DNA from: Pseudomonas vranovensis DSM 16006
GTDB lineage: Bacteria > Pseudomonadota > Gammaproteobacteria > Pseudomonadales > Pseudomonadaceae
NCBI RefSeq assembly: GCF_000425805.1
Contig: NZ_AUED01000001.1
Coordinates: forward strand, 186,001 to 250,000
Direction of reading: 5' to 3'
DNA: 64,000 nucleotides
Shown: positions 49,151 through 56,782 of the stretch, piece by piece
Layout of the letters: every line of letters begins with the position of its first letter
Position numbering within the stretch: position 1 is the stretch's first letter
Position numbers and translations under genes: made by a program
Notes under the pieces: generated by a model
Database searches by the model: none
What the model saw: the letters and a program-made list of their open reading frames with translations, nothing else
What the model was told of the DNA's origin: nothing

Positions 49151-49171
49151 CCGCCTTCGGGCGGTTTTCTT
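49151..49171 (+). terminator. Hairpin before tape measure gene
   Basis: CCGCC-TTCG-GGCGG (49151-49164) followed by TTTTCTT, ending just before the GGAG of the tape measure start. A UUCG-type stable loop. May attenuate transcription or protect message. Confidence 0.6.
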
Positions 49172-49185
49172 GCTTGGAGATATTC

Positions 49186-52100
49186 ATGGCCGACCAACAA
49201 GTCCAGGGGATGCTGGTCCAGATCGAGGCCACCACGGCGCAGTTGCGTCGGGAGCTGGCCAGCGCGGACCAGGTGGTCGCGCGCACGTCTCAGTCGATCG
49301 ACCGCAGCCTGGCCACCGTCGACTCTGCGTTCGACAGTGCTGGCGGTGCGGCCCAACAGGCCGGGGTGCTGATGCGCGGCGCCTTCGCTGCCGTGGCTGG
49401 CGCTGGCCTGATCGGTGGGATCATCCGGCAGGTCGACGCCTATGGGCAGATGTCCGACCGGATGAAGGCCGCTGCTGGGAGTGCTGGCGAGTACCAGGTA
49501 GTGCAGGAGCATCTGCTGCGTACCGCCCAGGAGACATACCGACCGCTGGCGGAAGCTCAGGAGCTGTACATCCGCACGGCCGACGTAATGCGCAGCCTGG
49601 GCTTCAACACTCAGCAGACGCTCGATATCACCGACAGCTTCAGCTTTCTGTTGGTGACCAACGCTGCAGCAGCCGATAAGGCAGGGTCGGCACTGGATTC
49701 CTATTCCAAGGCGTTGCAGACCGGCAAGGTAGACGTTGACGGCTGGGTATCAATTCAGACCGCAATGCCAACAATCGTCGATGCGATCGCCAGCGCAACA
49801 GGCAAAAGTGCTGCCGAGATTCGCAAGCTGGGTAACGAGGGCAAACTGTCACTCGATGACATCAACACCGGTTTGCTGCAAACCGTCGAGGCGAACCGCA
49901 AGGCTGCAGCTGGTATGTCCACGAGCGTCCAAGACGCCCTGGTCAATATCAGCAACGCGATCAGCACCTTCCTGGGCAGCATGGAGGAGCGCACTGGTGC
50001 GGTAGCTGGTCTTTCCCAGGTGTTAATCAGCTTGGCCGACAACGTCGACCTGGTCGCCGTGGCGATGGGCGGCGCGGGTGCTGCCGCTCTGACGAACTAC
50101 GTGGCTAAATCCGGCCTGGCCCTGAAGGCCGCACTGGCCCAGCGCGCCGCCGAGATCCAAAACGCCCAGGCCGCGTTGCGCGCGGCTGATGCGCAGCATA
50201 TTTATGCGCAGGCGCAGTTCCAGCAAGCCCAGGCTTCTGTGGCGGCTGCCAGCGGTCTGCAACGGCTGTCGCTTGTGCAGACGCAGCTCATCCCCAAGCA
50301 AGCAGCGCTGAAGGCATCCACGGATGCCCTGGCAATTGCGCAGACCAACCTGACGCGCGCCTCCACCGGTGGACTGCTTGCGGCGCTGGGTGGGCCGATG
50401 GGGCTGGCGCTGTTGGCCGGTACCGCTGCGGCTAGCTTCCTGTTGCTGAGGGACAGTGCGGATCAAGCCGGGGTCAGCCTGGATGATATGCACAAGCCCG
50501 TTGCGCAACTGCGAGAGGAGTTCGCCAAGCTCAACAAGGACCAGCGCGAAGCGTCGCTGGTGAAGTGGCAACAGGAGCAGATCAATGCCACGGACAAGGT
50601 CAAGGATGCTTATGGCAATCTTGCCCAGTCGATCCGCTCGGCTACGGTCACGGCGCCGGCCAGAGACTCCGGCGGGCAGTACAGCCAGCAGCTACGTGCC
50701 TATCAGGGTGTTGTGGAGCAACTGAAGGAGGCTCGCGCCGCAGGCGCCGACCTGTCACCCATCCTTCGCGAGGTTGGCACTCGGGTGAAGTTGCCCCCCG
50801 AGACTGTGCAACAGTGGATCACCCAGGCTGGCGCAGTCAGTGATGCCGACCAGCGATCCGGCCTGATCGCCGAGACGCTGCGCGTTCTCACCGGGGTCAC
50901 CGAGGAGAACACCGCATCGACCCATGCCAACAATGCCGCCAAGGCCGGCATGAGCACGGCGGGTCAGACCTATCTGGAAACGCTCCAGAAGCAGTTGGCA
51001 GGCCTGAAGGACAATGGCGATGCGATCAAGATTGCCAATCGGCACATTGCAGAAAACGCCGACCTCACCGAAATCGACCGCCTGGCGATCCTGTCTGCTG
51101 CCAGCGCAATCGAGGCGCAAAAGAAGGCCAACAAGGATGCCACCGACAGCAGCAAGGACCGCACCAAGTCGCTGCAAGATGAGCTCAAAGCGCTGGATGC
51201 CATTATCGACAGGGCTCTGCCGGAGAAAAAGCGACTTGTAGACCTCGCCGAAGGTGTCCAGGGCCTGCGCAAGGCCCAGGCCGCTGGCAGGATAACGGCT
51301 GCCGAGATGGAACTCGGTATCAAGAACCTGAACGAGGCCTACGCAGACCCCGTTATCCAGAAGCGGACCCAGGAAGAGCAGAAGCTGGCGGAACTGCGGC
51401 GTAACAGCGCTGATGCGTATCGCAAGGCCATGGAAGTGGTGCTGCAGACACGGCAAGAGGTGATCAATGCGGACGTTGCCGGCGTCGGCATGGGTGATAA
51501 CGAGCGTGAGCAGGCCGATCGCTTGAACGCTGTGCGCGAGAAGTACGGCCAGGCTCGCCGGCAACTGGAAGAGCAGCAAGAGGATGTTTCCCGGCGACTC
51601 AGCCAGTCGGCCTACGAGCAGCGGCTGGCGGATCTGGCGGACTACCAGGCGCGTGAACTGCAGATGGAGGTCGATGGTTACGACGCGCGCTTGCAGGCCC
51701 AGGGCGACTACCGCAACGGTGCCCGGCGTGCGTGGGACAACATTCAAGCCGATGCAGCCAACTTCGCAGGTGCGACAGAAGACATGCTCACCACTGGATT
51801 CAACTCAGCGCGCGACGCCCTGACGGAATTCGCCATGACGGGCAAGGGCAGCTTCAGGAGCTTCGCCAACAGCGTGATCTCGGACATGGCCAGGATTGCC
51901 AGTCAGCAGGCGGCGAGCTCACTCCTGAGCGGCCTGGTCGGCATGGGGATGTCGGCTGCAGGTAACTATTTCGGCGGTGGCTCCGCTTCGCTTGGATCTA
52001 CCCAGGCAGGGTACAGCCCCCAATACATGGACGGTTGGTCAGGCGTTGCGCAGGCCAAAGGTGGCGCCTGGAGCGGCGGCGTGCAGCTTTACGCCAAGGG

Positions 52101-52455
52101 TGAAGCATTCACCAACAGCATCCTCAATGCCCCGACCCCCTTCGGCATGGCCGGCGGGAAGATTGGTGTTGCTGGAGAGGCGGGGCCGGAAGCGATCATG
52201 CCGTTGGCCCGCGGCGCCGACGGGGCGCTGGGGGTGCAGATGGTGGGTGGCAATGCCGGCGGCAGCACGGTGGTGCAGGTGAACGCCCCGGTTTCGGTCT
52301 CCGTGCCAGATCGAAGCTCAGAAGGCATGGAGCTCGACAGCGCCGCCCTGCAGCAGAACCTGCAATTGCAGATGCGCGGGGTGGCAGAACGTGCAATCGC
52401 CGATTCCTGGCGACCAGGTGGTGCAAGCCACCGCAACAGTACCCGGAGAAGCTGA
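49186..52455 (+). CDS. Tail tape measure protein
   Basis: A 1089-residue tape measure. Residues about 60-260 match the tape_meas_nterm domain (AYGQMSDRMKAAAGSAGEYQVVQEHLLRTAQETYRPLAEAQELYIRTADVMRSLGF ... KVDVDGWVSIQTAMPTIVDAIASATGKS). Long coiled-coil helices follow, a hydrophobic segment (GLLAALGGPMGLALLAGTAAASFLLL) near residue 400, and a Gly-rich lambda H-like C-terminus (GVAGEAGPEAIMPLARGADG). Sets tail length, roughly 160 nm by the usual 1.5 Angstrom per residue rule. ATG 49186 has GGAG. Confidence 0.92.
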   Translation: MADQQVQGMLVQIEATTAQLRRELASADQVVARTSQSIDRSLATVDSAFDSAGGAAQQAGVLMRGAFAAVAGAGLIGGIIRQVDAYGQMSDRMKAAAGSAGEYQVVQEHLLRTAQETYRPLAEAQELYIRTADVMRSLGFNTQQTLDITDSFSFLLVTNAAAADKAGSALDSYSKALQTGKVDVDGWVSIQTAMPTIVDAIASATGKSAAEIRKLGNEGKLSLDDINTGLLQTVEANRKAAAGMSTSVQDALVNISNAISTFLGSMEERTGAVAGLSQVLISLADNVDLVAVAMGGAGAAALTNYVAKSGLALKAALAQRAAEIQNAQAALRAADAQHIYAQAQFQQAQASVAAASGLQRLSLVQTQLIPKQAALKASTDALAIAQTNLTRASTGGLLAALGGPMGLALLAGTAAASFLLLRDSADQAGVSLDDMHKPVAQLREEFAKLNKDQREASLVKWQQEQINATDKVKDAYGNLAQSIRSATVTAPARDSGGQYSQQLRAYQGVVEQLKEARAAGADLSPILREVGTRVKLPPETVQQWITQAGAVSDADQRSGLIAETLRVLTGVTEENTASTHANNAAKAGMSTAGQTYLETLQKQLAGLKDNGDAIKIANRHIAENADLTEIDRLAILSAASAIEAQKKANKDATDSSKDRTKSLQDELKALDAIIDRALPEKKRLVDLAEGVQGLRKAQAAGRITAAEMELGIKNLNEAYADPVIQKRTQEEQKLAELRRNSADAYRKAMEVVLQTRQEVINADVAGVGMGDNEREQADRLNAVREKYGQARRQLEEQQEDVSRRLSQSAYEQRLADLADYQARELQMEVDGYDARLQAQGDYRNGARRAWDNIQADAANFAGATEDMLTTGFNSARDALTEFAMTGKGSFRSFANSVISDMARIASQQAASSLLSGLVGMGMSAAGNYFGGGSASLGSTQAGYSPQYMDGWSGVAQAKGGAWSGGVQLYAKGEAFTNSILNAPTPFGMAGGKIGVAGEAGPEAIMPLARGADGALGVQMVGGNAGGSTVVQVNAPVSVSVPDRSSEGMELDSAALQQNLQLQMRGVAERAIADSWRPGGASHRNSTRRS

Positions 52456-52793
52456 TGGCAATGGAGACGTTTGTTTGGGTGCCTGATGACGAGGCCAGCT
52501 CGGACAGCACCCTCAGAACAAGAAAATCGCAGTTTGGTGATGGCTATGCCCAGGTGGCTAGCGATGGACTGAACGCTGAGGTAGACAGTTGGGCGTTGTC
52601 TTTTGGGGGGCTGGCGGAAGAGGTCAAACCCATCCTCGACTTCATCCGCTCCCATCGCGGGGCCAGGTCATTCCTTTGGACCCCACCAGGCGGCGCCCTG
52701 GGGATGTACCGCTGCGAGACTTTCCGACAGCAACGAAAGCCGGGGGGCATCGGGGTAGTGGCGGCAACCTTTGAGAGGTCTTATCACCCATGA
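52455..52793 (+). CDS. Minor tail protein M
   Basis: A 112-residue lambda M-family protein: FGDGYAQVASDGLNAEVDSWALSFGGLAEEVKPILDFIRSHRGARSFLWTPPGG ... YRCETFRQQRKPGGIGVVAATFERSY. Part of the tail tip. Starts one base into the tape measure stop and overlaps L by 4 bases. Confidence 0.9.
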   Translation: MAMETFVWVPDDEASSDSTLRTRKSQFGDGYAQVASDGLNAEVDSWALSFGGLAEEVKPILDFIRSHRGARSFLWTPPGGALGMYRCETFRQQRKPGGIGVVAATFERSYHP

Positions 52794-53539
52794 GCCTAAT
52801 CACTCAGCTGCAGAAGCTGGAGCCGGGAGCCGAGATCCTGCTGTTCGAACTGGACGGGTCCGACTTCGGTGCAGATATCTTGCGCTTTCATGGGCATGCA
52901 ATTCCCCATACACCTGAAGAACTGGCTGCAGCTGGCGCTAACGCTGACCAGCTGCCCGCCAAATCTATCTGGTGGCAGGGGAAAGAATATGGCGCCTGGC
53001 CGATGCAGGTCGAGGGCATCGAGGCCAACTCAGACGGTATCGCCGTGCGGCCTTCGCTGACGGTTGGCAACGTCAACGGCCGAGTCACCGCGCTGTGCCT
53101 GGCGTTCGACAACCTGCTCGAGTTCAAGCTGACGATACGCCACACCATGGCGCAGTACCTGGATGCCGCCAATTTCCCAAGCGGCAATCCGGAGGCCGAC
53201 TCGGCCGAGGAAGCGATCGAGGTCTGGTACATCGATCAGAAAGTATTGGAAAACGGCACCACGGTGGCGTGGGAGCTTGCCAGCCCTGGCGATGTAGGTG
53301 GCGAGACTATTGGCAGGCAAATGACCCAACTGTGTCACTGGGCAATGACTGCCGGCTACCGGGGGCCGAACTGCGGCTATACCGGCCCCTATTTCGACCT
53401 CGAGGGCAACCCCACGGATGATCCCGAAAAGGACCAATGCAATGGATGCCTGGACTCCGGCTGCATTGTCCGCTGGGGGCAGGACAACCAGATTCCCTTC
53501 GGTGGTTTCCCGGCCGTATCACTGATCGCTCGGAGTTAA
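52790..53539 (+). CDS. Minor tail protein L (Fe-S cluster type)
   Basis: A 249-residue lambda L homologue: LEPGAEILLFELDGSDFGADILRFHGH, SLTVGNVNGRVTALCLAFDNLLEFKLTIRHT, and a cysteine-bearing C-terminus (QLCHWAMTAGYRGPNCGYTG ... DQCNGCLDSGCIVRWG). The cysteines correspond to the region where lambda L holds an iron-sulfur cluster. Tail-tip component between M and K. Confidence 0.88.
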   Translation: MSLITQLQKLEPGAEILLFELDGSDFGADILRFHGHAIPHTPEELAAAGANADQLPAKSIWWQGKEYGAWPMQVEGIEANSDGIAVRPSLTVGNVNGRVTALCLAFDNLLEFKLTIRHTMAQYLDAANFPSGNPEADSAEEAIEVWYIDQKVLENGTTVAWELASPGDVGGETIGRQMTQLCHWAMTAGYRGPNCGYTGPYFDLEGNPTDDPEKDQCNGCLDSGCIVRWGQDNQIPFGGFPAVSLIARS

Positions 53540-53541
53540 TC

Positions 53542-54297
53542 ATGCGCAAACACATCTTGGCTGCCGTGCGAGCGCACGCTGCGGCGGAATACCCGCGTGA
53601 GTGCTGCGGCTTGGTCGTGGCCGTCGGCGGCAAGCAGATCTACGTGCCGTGCGCCAACACCGCGAGCGACCCGGGCGAAGAATTCCGGATTGCTCCGGAG
53701 GAATACGCTGCGGCGGAGGACCAGGGCGAGGTGATCGGCATCGTTCACTCACACCCTGATGCCACCAGCAGGCCGTCCCCGCGCGATCTAGCCATGTGCG
53801 AAGCCACGGGTCTGCCCTGGCACATCCTGTCGTGGCCGGAGGGGGATTTGCGCAGTATCACACCCACTGGCCATACGCCGTTGCTGGCGCGGCCGTTCGT
53901 ACATGGCGCCTGGGATTGCTGGCAGGTCTGCGCTGATTGGTACCGCCGCGAGTGGGGCCTGGAGTTTCCCCCCTATGCGCGAGAGGAGGGGTGGTGGGAG
54001 CAGGCCGACGGCCCGAGCCTGTACGAACAGACCTATGAAGCGGCTGGCTTCTACCAGGTTGGTCAGCCCCAGCGCGGCGACATGATCGTCATGGAGGTGG
54101 GGCGCACGTCGCACCCGAACCATGCCGGGATCTACCTGGGCACTGACCCGCAACTGCCAGACGAGCAGGTCCAGGTGTTCGGCCAGGGCCCATTTCTGCT
54201 GCACCACCTGTACGGCAGGCCATCAGAAATCATCGTGTTCGGCGGGCCCTGGCTCGACCGAACGCGCCTTGTGTTGCGTCATCGAGACGCGAAATGA
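53542..54297 (+). CDS. Tail tip protein K (JAMM + NlpC/P60)
   Basis: A 251-residue two-domain protein. N-terminal JAMM/Mov34-type metalloprotease fold with VIGIVHSHPDATSRPSPRDLA; C-terminal NlpC/P60 cysteine peptidase with catalytic Cys in HGAWDCWQVCADWYRREWGLEFP and His in TSHPNHAGIYLG. Expected to cleave peptidoglycan during injection or take part in tip maturation. The ATG at 53542 follows the L stop by 2 bases. Confidence 0.9.
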   Translation: MRKHILAAVRAHAAAEYPRECCGLVVAVGGKQIYVPCANTASDPGEEFRIAPEEYAAAEDQGEVIGIVHSHPDATSRPSPRDLAMCEATGLPWHILSWPEGDLRSITPTGHTPLLARPFVHGAWDCWQVCADWYRREWGLEFPPYAREEGWWEQADGPSLYEQTYEAAGFYQVGQPQRGDMIVMEVGRTSHPNHAGIYLGTDPQLPDEQVQVFGQGPFLLHHLYGRPSEIIVFGGPWLDRTRLVLRHRDAK

Positions 54298-54322
54298 AGC
54301 GGTAAATCCGCAGGAGTGGAGA

Positions 54323-54490
54323 ATGAGCAAAGCATCGGCTGACGGACTGAACGAAGCAAACCGTAGGATTGATGAACTGCAAGCTCGACTCACGACGGAG
54401 TCGAGCTTGCGGCTAGCATACGAGGCGATATTGACCGCCCGCATTGCTGCCTTGGATGAGCAAATCAGGCAGTTGCAGCGACTCGCTTGA
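54323..54490 (+). CDS. 55-residue coiled-coil peptide
   Basis: Reads MSKASADGLNEANRRIDELQ and continues as a heptad-patterned helix (ARLTTESSLRLAYEAILTARIAALDEQIRQLQRLA), SlyX-like in length and pattern. GGAGTGGAGA lies directly before the ATG. Its 3' end overlaps a convergent minus-strand gene by 26 bases. First gene of an insertion between K and I. Confidence 0.6.
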   Translation: MSKASADGLNEANRRIDELQARLTTESSLRLAYEAILTARIAALDEQIRQLQRLA

Positions 54491-54653
54491 GCTCAGCTCG
54501 TGCGAGCTCCTCGATCTCTTTTATCGAATAATCACCGATAGGCTTGCCCGAGAGGTCTACTTCAACCATCAGGTTCGCGTTGCTCCCATTCCCGAGCCCT
54601 ACTACAGCCTTGGGCGCGAGAGACAGGTTAAGTTGAATAAGTTTTGTGGCCAT
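54465..54653 (-). CDS. Small minus-strand moron protein (62 aa)
   Basis: A 62-residue protein on the strand opposite to the late genes: MATKLIQLNLSLAPKAVVGLG, then NANLMVEVDLSGKPIGDYSIKEIEELARAEL. No family recognised. Being on the minus strand, it can be expressed from the lysogen. Confidence 0.6.
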   Translation of the reverse strand: MATKLIQLNLSLAPKAVVGLGNGSNANLMVEVDLSGKPIGDYSIKEIEELARAELKRVAATA

Positions 54654-54737
54654 TCGAAATCCTTAATTGCTTGCGCTAGAGGCGATGCTGCCCCAGTCCA
54701 TGGGCTTTCCGGCAACGGACCGGGGCGGTTCGATATG

Positions 54738-54998
54738 CTATTTCCCTGAGCCGGTGGTTTGGGTCATGACAATAAGTTCCCATTTGACATTTTCATCTGT
54801 GCAGGGATGCTGCTTCTTGTTTTGCGGCGGGAATGGATCTCCTTTATTGGAGGTGATTTCGTCCCCGCACGTGACGCATCGGTAGATCCCCGACTCAGGC
54901 ACAATTGCGCCTATCTTGTAGACGTGAGTCCAATGCTTGTTGTTTGGTTGGTTCGTTTGGTTCACGTATTTCTTTGTATCTGGGGCGTAGAGGGCCAT
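54738..54998 (-). CDS. Small zinc-ribbon-like moron protein
   Basis: An 86-residue protein with YRCVTCGDEITSNKGDPFPPQNKKQHPC, a CxxC plus a later Cys/His set that could hold zinc. AT-richer than neighbours. ATG 54998 with AAAGGG upstream is preferred over an earlier GTG. Minus-strand, so lysogen-expressed. Confidence 0.6.
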   Translation of the reverse strand: MALYAPDTKKYVNQTNQPNNKHWTHVYKIGAIVPESGIYRCVTCGDEITSNKGDPFPPQNKKQHPCTDENVKWELIVMTQTTGSGK

Positions 54999-55131
54999 CT
55001 CGAATCCCTTTCGTTGTGGAGGCACAACGCTACTATGGGGGTGGGCTGGCCGGGTACTGGGTTTTCATCCAGCCATTCCGTTTGATCATGGTTCGGATAT
55101 CCTGAAGGCTTTATCTGTCAGGATCACGTGT

Positions 55132-55605
55132 ATGGAAGTAGGCAAAATTTCGTTGATCGATGTGTTCACCTTGGTCTTTGCATTGCTGAGCTTGGCTGTG
55201 GCCTGGCGGGCGCTCAGCAGAACAAAGTCGAATGAACTCTTCGCGCTGCGGCAAAGCTTGGTGGTTAAGTCCGAGCAGGCGCGCACGGGCTGGTACCAGC
55301 TTAACCGGGAGAATGAATCACTAATCAGACGGATAGGTAGCTACTTCCGGGACAATCGGCCAGTGGCTCAAGAGCTTCTGAATTTTCTAACGGGTCAGCG
55401 GGAGCACTTGAAACAATGCATTAGTGATGCAAAGGCGCTGGCGGACGATATACACGAGAACGTGGACAAGTTCAGCGAGGAGAAATGTCGCATTTATTTG
55501 CGACAAATAGACCCGAGCTTGGAGATCTTGGCCCGCAACCAAGGGATGGCCGAGAAACGGTTCGACGAACTACTTGCGCGGATTGATGAAGCATCCACTC
55601 ACTAG
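55132..55605 (+). CDS. Membrane-anchored coiled-coil moron (157 aa)
   Basis: One N-terminal transmembrane helix (LIDVFTLVFALLSLAVAWRAL) and a long helical cytoplasmic part (RQSLVVKSEQARTGWYQLNRENESLIRRIGSYF ... FDELLARIDEAS). Lower GC than flanking tail genes. Same overall build as the 24816 gene product. No family recognised; a role at the membrane such as exclusion is possible. Confidence 0.6.
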   Translation: MEVGKISLIDVFTLVFALLSLAVAWRALSRTKSNELFALRQSLVVKSEQARTGWYQLNRENESLIRRIGSYFRDNRPVAQELLNFLTGQREHLKQCISDAKALADDIHENVDKFSEEKCRIYLRQIDPSLEILARNQGMAEKRFDELLARIDEASTH

Positions 55606-55662
55606 CGGCGCTCTTAGTTTTCGGTGTCATGGTACATTTCCGCATTTTTGGGGAGGGATCAC

Positions 55663-56085
55663 ATGCGAATTTTGATCGGTGCGGTAGGGCTGGCGTTGCT
55701 GGCGGGATGTGCCACATCTGCTACTCCCGTGCAGCAGGCCGACCCAGTGCCGCGCGATGAACTGTATGCGTTTCAGTCGAAGCCTGCCGGAAGCAGCGGA
55801 ACACTGACCGTGGTACGCGACTCAGGCGCTGTAGGCTCTGGTTGCGATGTTGTCGTGTACATCGATGGGAAAAGATCTGCCAAGGTCGGTACTGGGCAGC
55901 GCGCAAGCTTTTTCCTGCCTGTCGGACAGCCAAACATTGGAATCGGCTTAGCCGATTCTGGTCTTTGCGGTGGGATGGCAATTCGGGCGATTACCGGAAA
56001 CGTGAAGGCTGATCAGGAGACCATTTACCGAATAAGCGGGGACATGAGCGGTGTCTTTATAGGCCCCTACATTAATTACAATTGA
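55663..56085 (+). CDS. Phage-encoded lipoprotein
   Basis: A 140-residue lipoprotein: signal MRILIGAVGLALLAGC with lipobox Cys at residue 16, then a small beta-rich domain (GTLTVVRDSGAVGSGCDVVVYIDGKRSAKVGTGQRASFFLPVGQPNIGIGL). GGGGAGG before ATG. Lipoproteins encoded inside tail operons (for example Cor of N15/phi80-type phages) block receptor use by other phages; that role is an inference from location and class. Confidence 0.7.
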   Translation: MRILIGAVGLALLAGCATSATPVQQADPVPRDELYAFQSKPAGSSGTLTVVRDSGAVGSGCDVVVYIDGKRSAKVGTGQRASFFLPVGQPNIGIGLADSGLCGGMAIRAITGNVKADQETIYRISGDMSGVFIGPYINYN

Positions 56086-56089
56086 ACAA

Positions 56090-56110
56090 GCCGCCTCCGG
56101 GCGGCTTTTT
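56090..56110 (+). terminator. Hairpin between lipoprotein and tail gene I
   Basis: GCCGCC-TCCG-GGCGGC followed by TTTTTC, 4 bases after the lipoprotein stop. Insulates the moron from the tail operon, though late transcription must pass it. Confidence 0.8.
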
Positions 56111-56126
56111 CTTGGCCGGAGATATT

Positions 56127-56726
56127 ATGGATACCGCTTTTGGTAGTTCGGGAATGGCAAGCATCAAATTGTCTGGTCCCCTAGTCAGCCGCTTCGGCCG
56201 GGTGCATCGGCGGGCGCTTGATAGCGGCAGCGTGAGGGAGGTGTTTTCCGCGCTACGCGCCACGCTACCCGGTTTCGAGGCAGAGATAAAAAGGCTGGAC
56301 TCTCTTGGTATGCGCTTTGCGATTTTCAGGAATGGCAAGAATATTGGGGAGGATGATTTCGGTAAGTCTGGGAGTATCGATGTCCGTATAGTTCCTGTAA
56401 TTGCCGGCAGCAAGCGCGGCGGAATTCTACAAACCATTGTAGGGGCCGCCATGATAGTCGCGGGTGTATTCCTGTCCACAACACCGTTCGGCGCGCCACT
56501 TGTAGGTGCGGGGATCGGCATGGTCGCCGGCGGTGTGATTCAAATGCTCAGCCCCCAGGCCAAGGGCCTGTCACAAAGCGCAGCACCGGAAAACTTGCCG
56601 TCGTATGCGTTCGGTAGTGCCAAGAACACCACTGCCAGCGGCAACCCCGTCCCGATCTGCATTGGCAAACGTCGGTGGGGTGGTGCGATTATCTCTGCCT
56701 CCATCGAGGCGCAAGACAAGGCGTAA
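56127..56726 (+). CDS. Tail assembly protein I
   Basis: A 199-residue lambda I-family protein: IKLSGPLVSRFGRVHRRALDSGSVREVFSALRATLPGFEAEIKRL, a Gly-rich double hydrophobic segment (ILQTIVGAAMIVAGVFLS and PLVGAGIGMVAGGVIQMLSPQAKG), then NLPSYAFGSAKNTTASGNPVPICIGKRRWGG. ATG 56127 has GGAG. Works with J in tail-tip assembly. Confidence 0.88.
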   Translation: MDTAFGSSGMASIKLSGPLVSRFGRVHRRALDSGSVREVFSALRATLPGFEAEIKRLDSLGMRFAIFRNGKNIGEDDFGKSGSIDVRIVPVIAGSKRGGILQTIVGAAMIVAGVFLSTTPFGAPLVGAGIGMVAGGVIQMLSPQAKGLSQSAAPENLPSYAFGSAKNTTASGNPVPICIGKRRWGGAIISASIEAQDKA

Positions 56727-56744
56727 AGCCAACCCAGTGAACAA

Positions 56745-56764
56745 GCCGCCTCCGGGCGGCTTTT
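56745..56764 (+). terminator. Hairpin before J, copy of the one before I
   Basis: GCCGCC-TCCG-GGCGGC plus TTTT, preceded by GAACAA as in the copy at 56090. Ends 12 bases before the GGAGGAAAGC ribosome site of J. Confidence 0.75.
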
Positions 56765-56782
56765 CTATGCCCGGAGGAAAGC

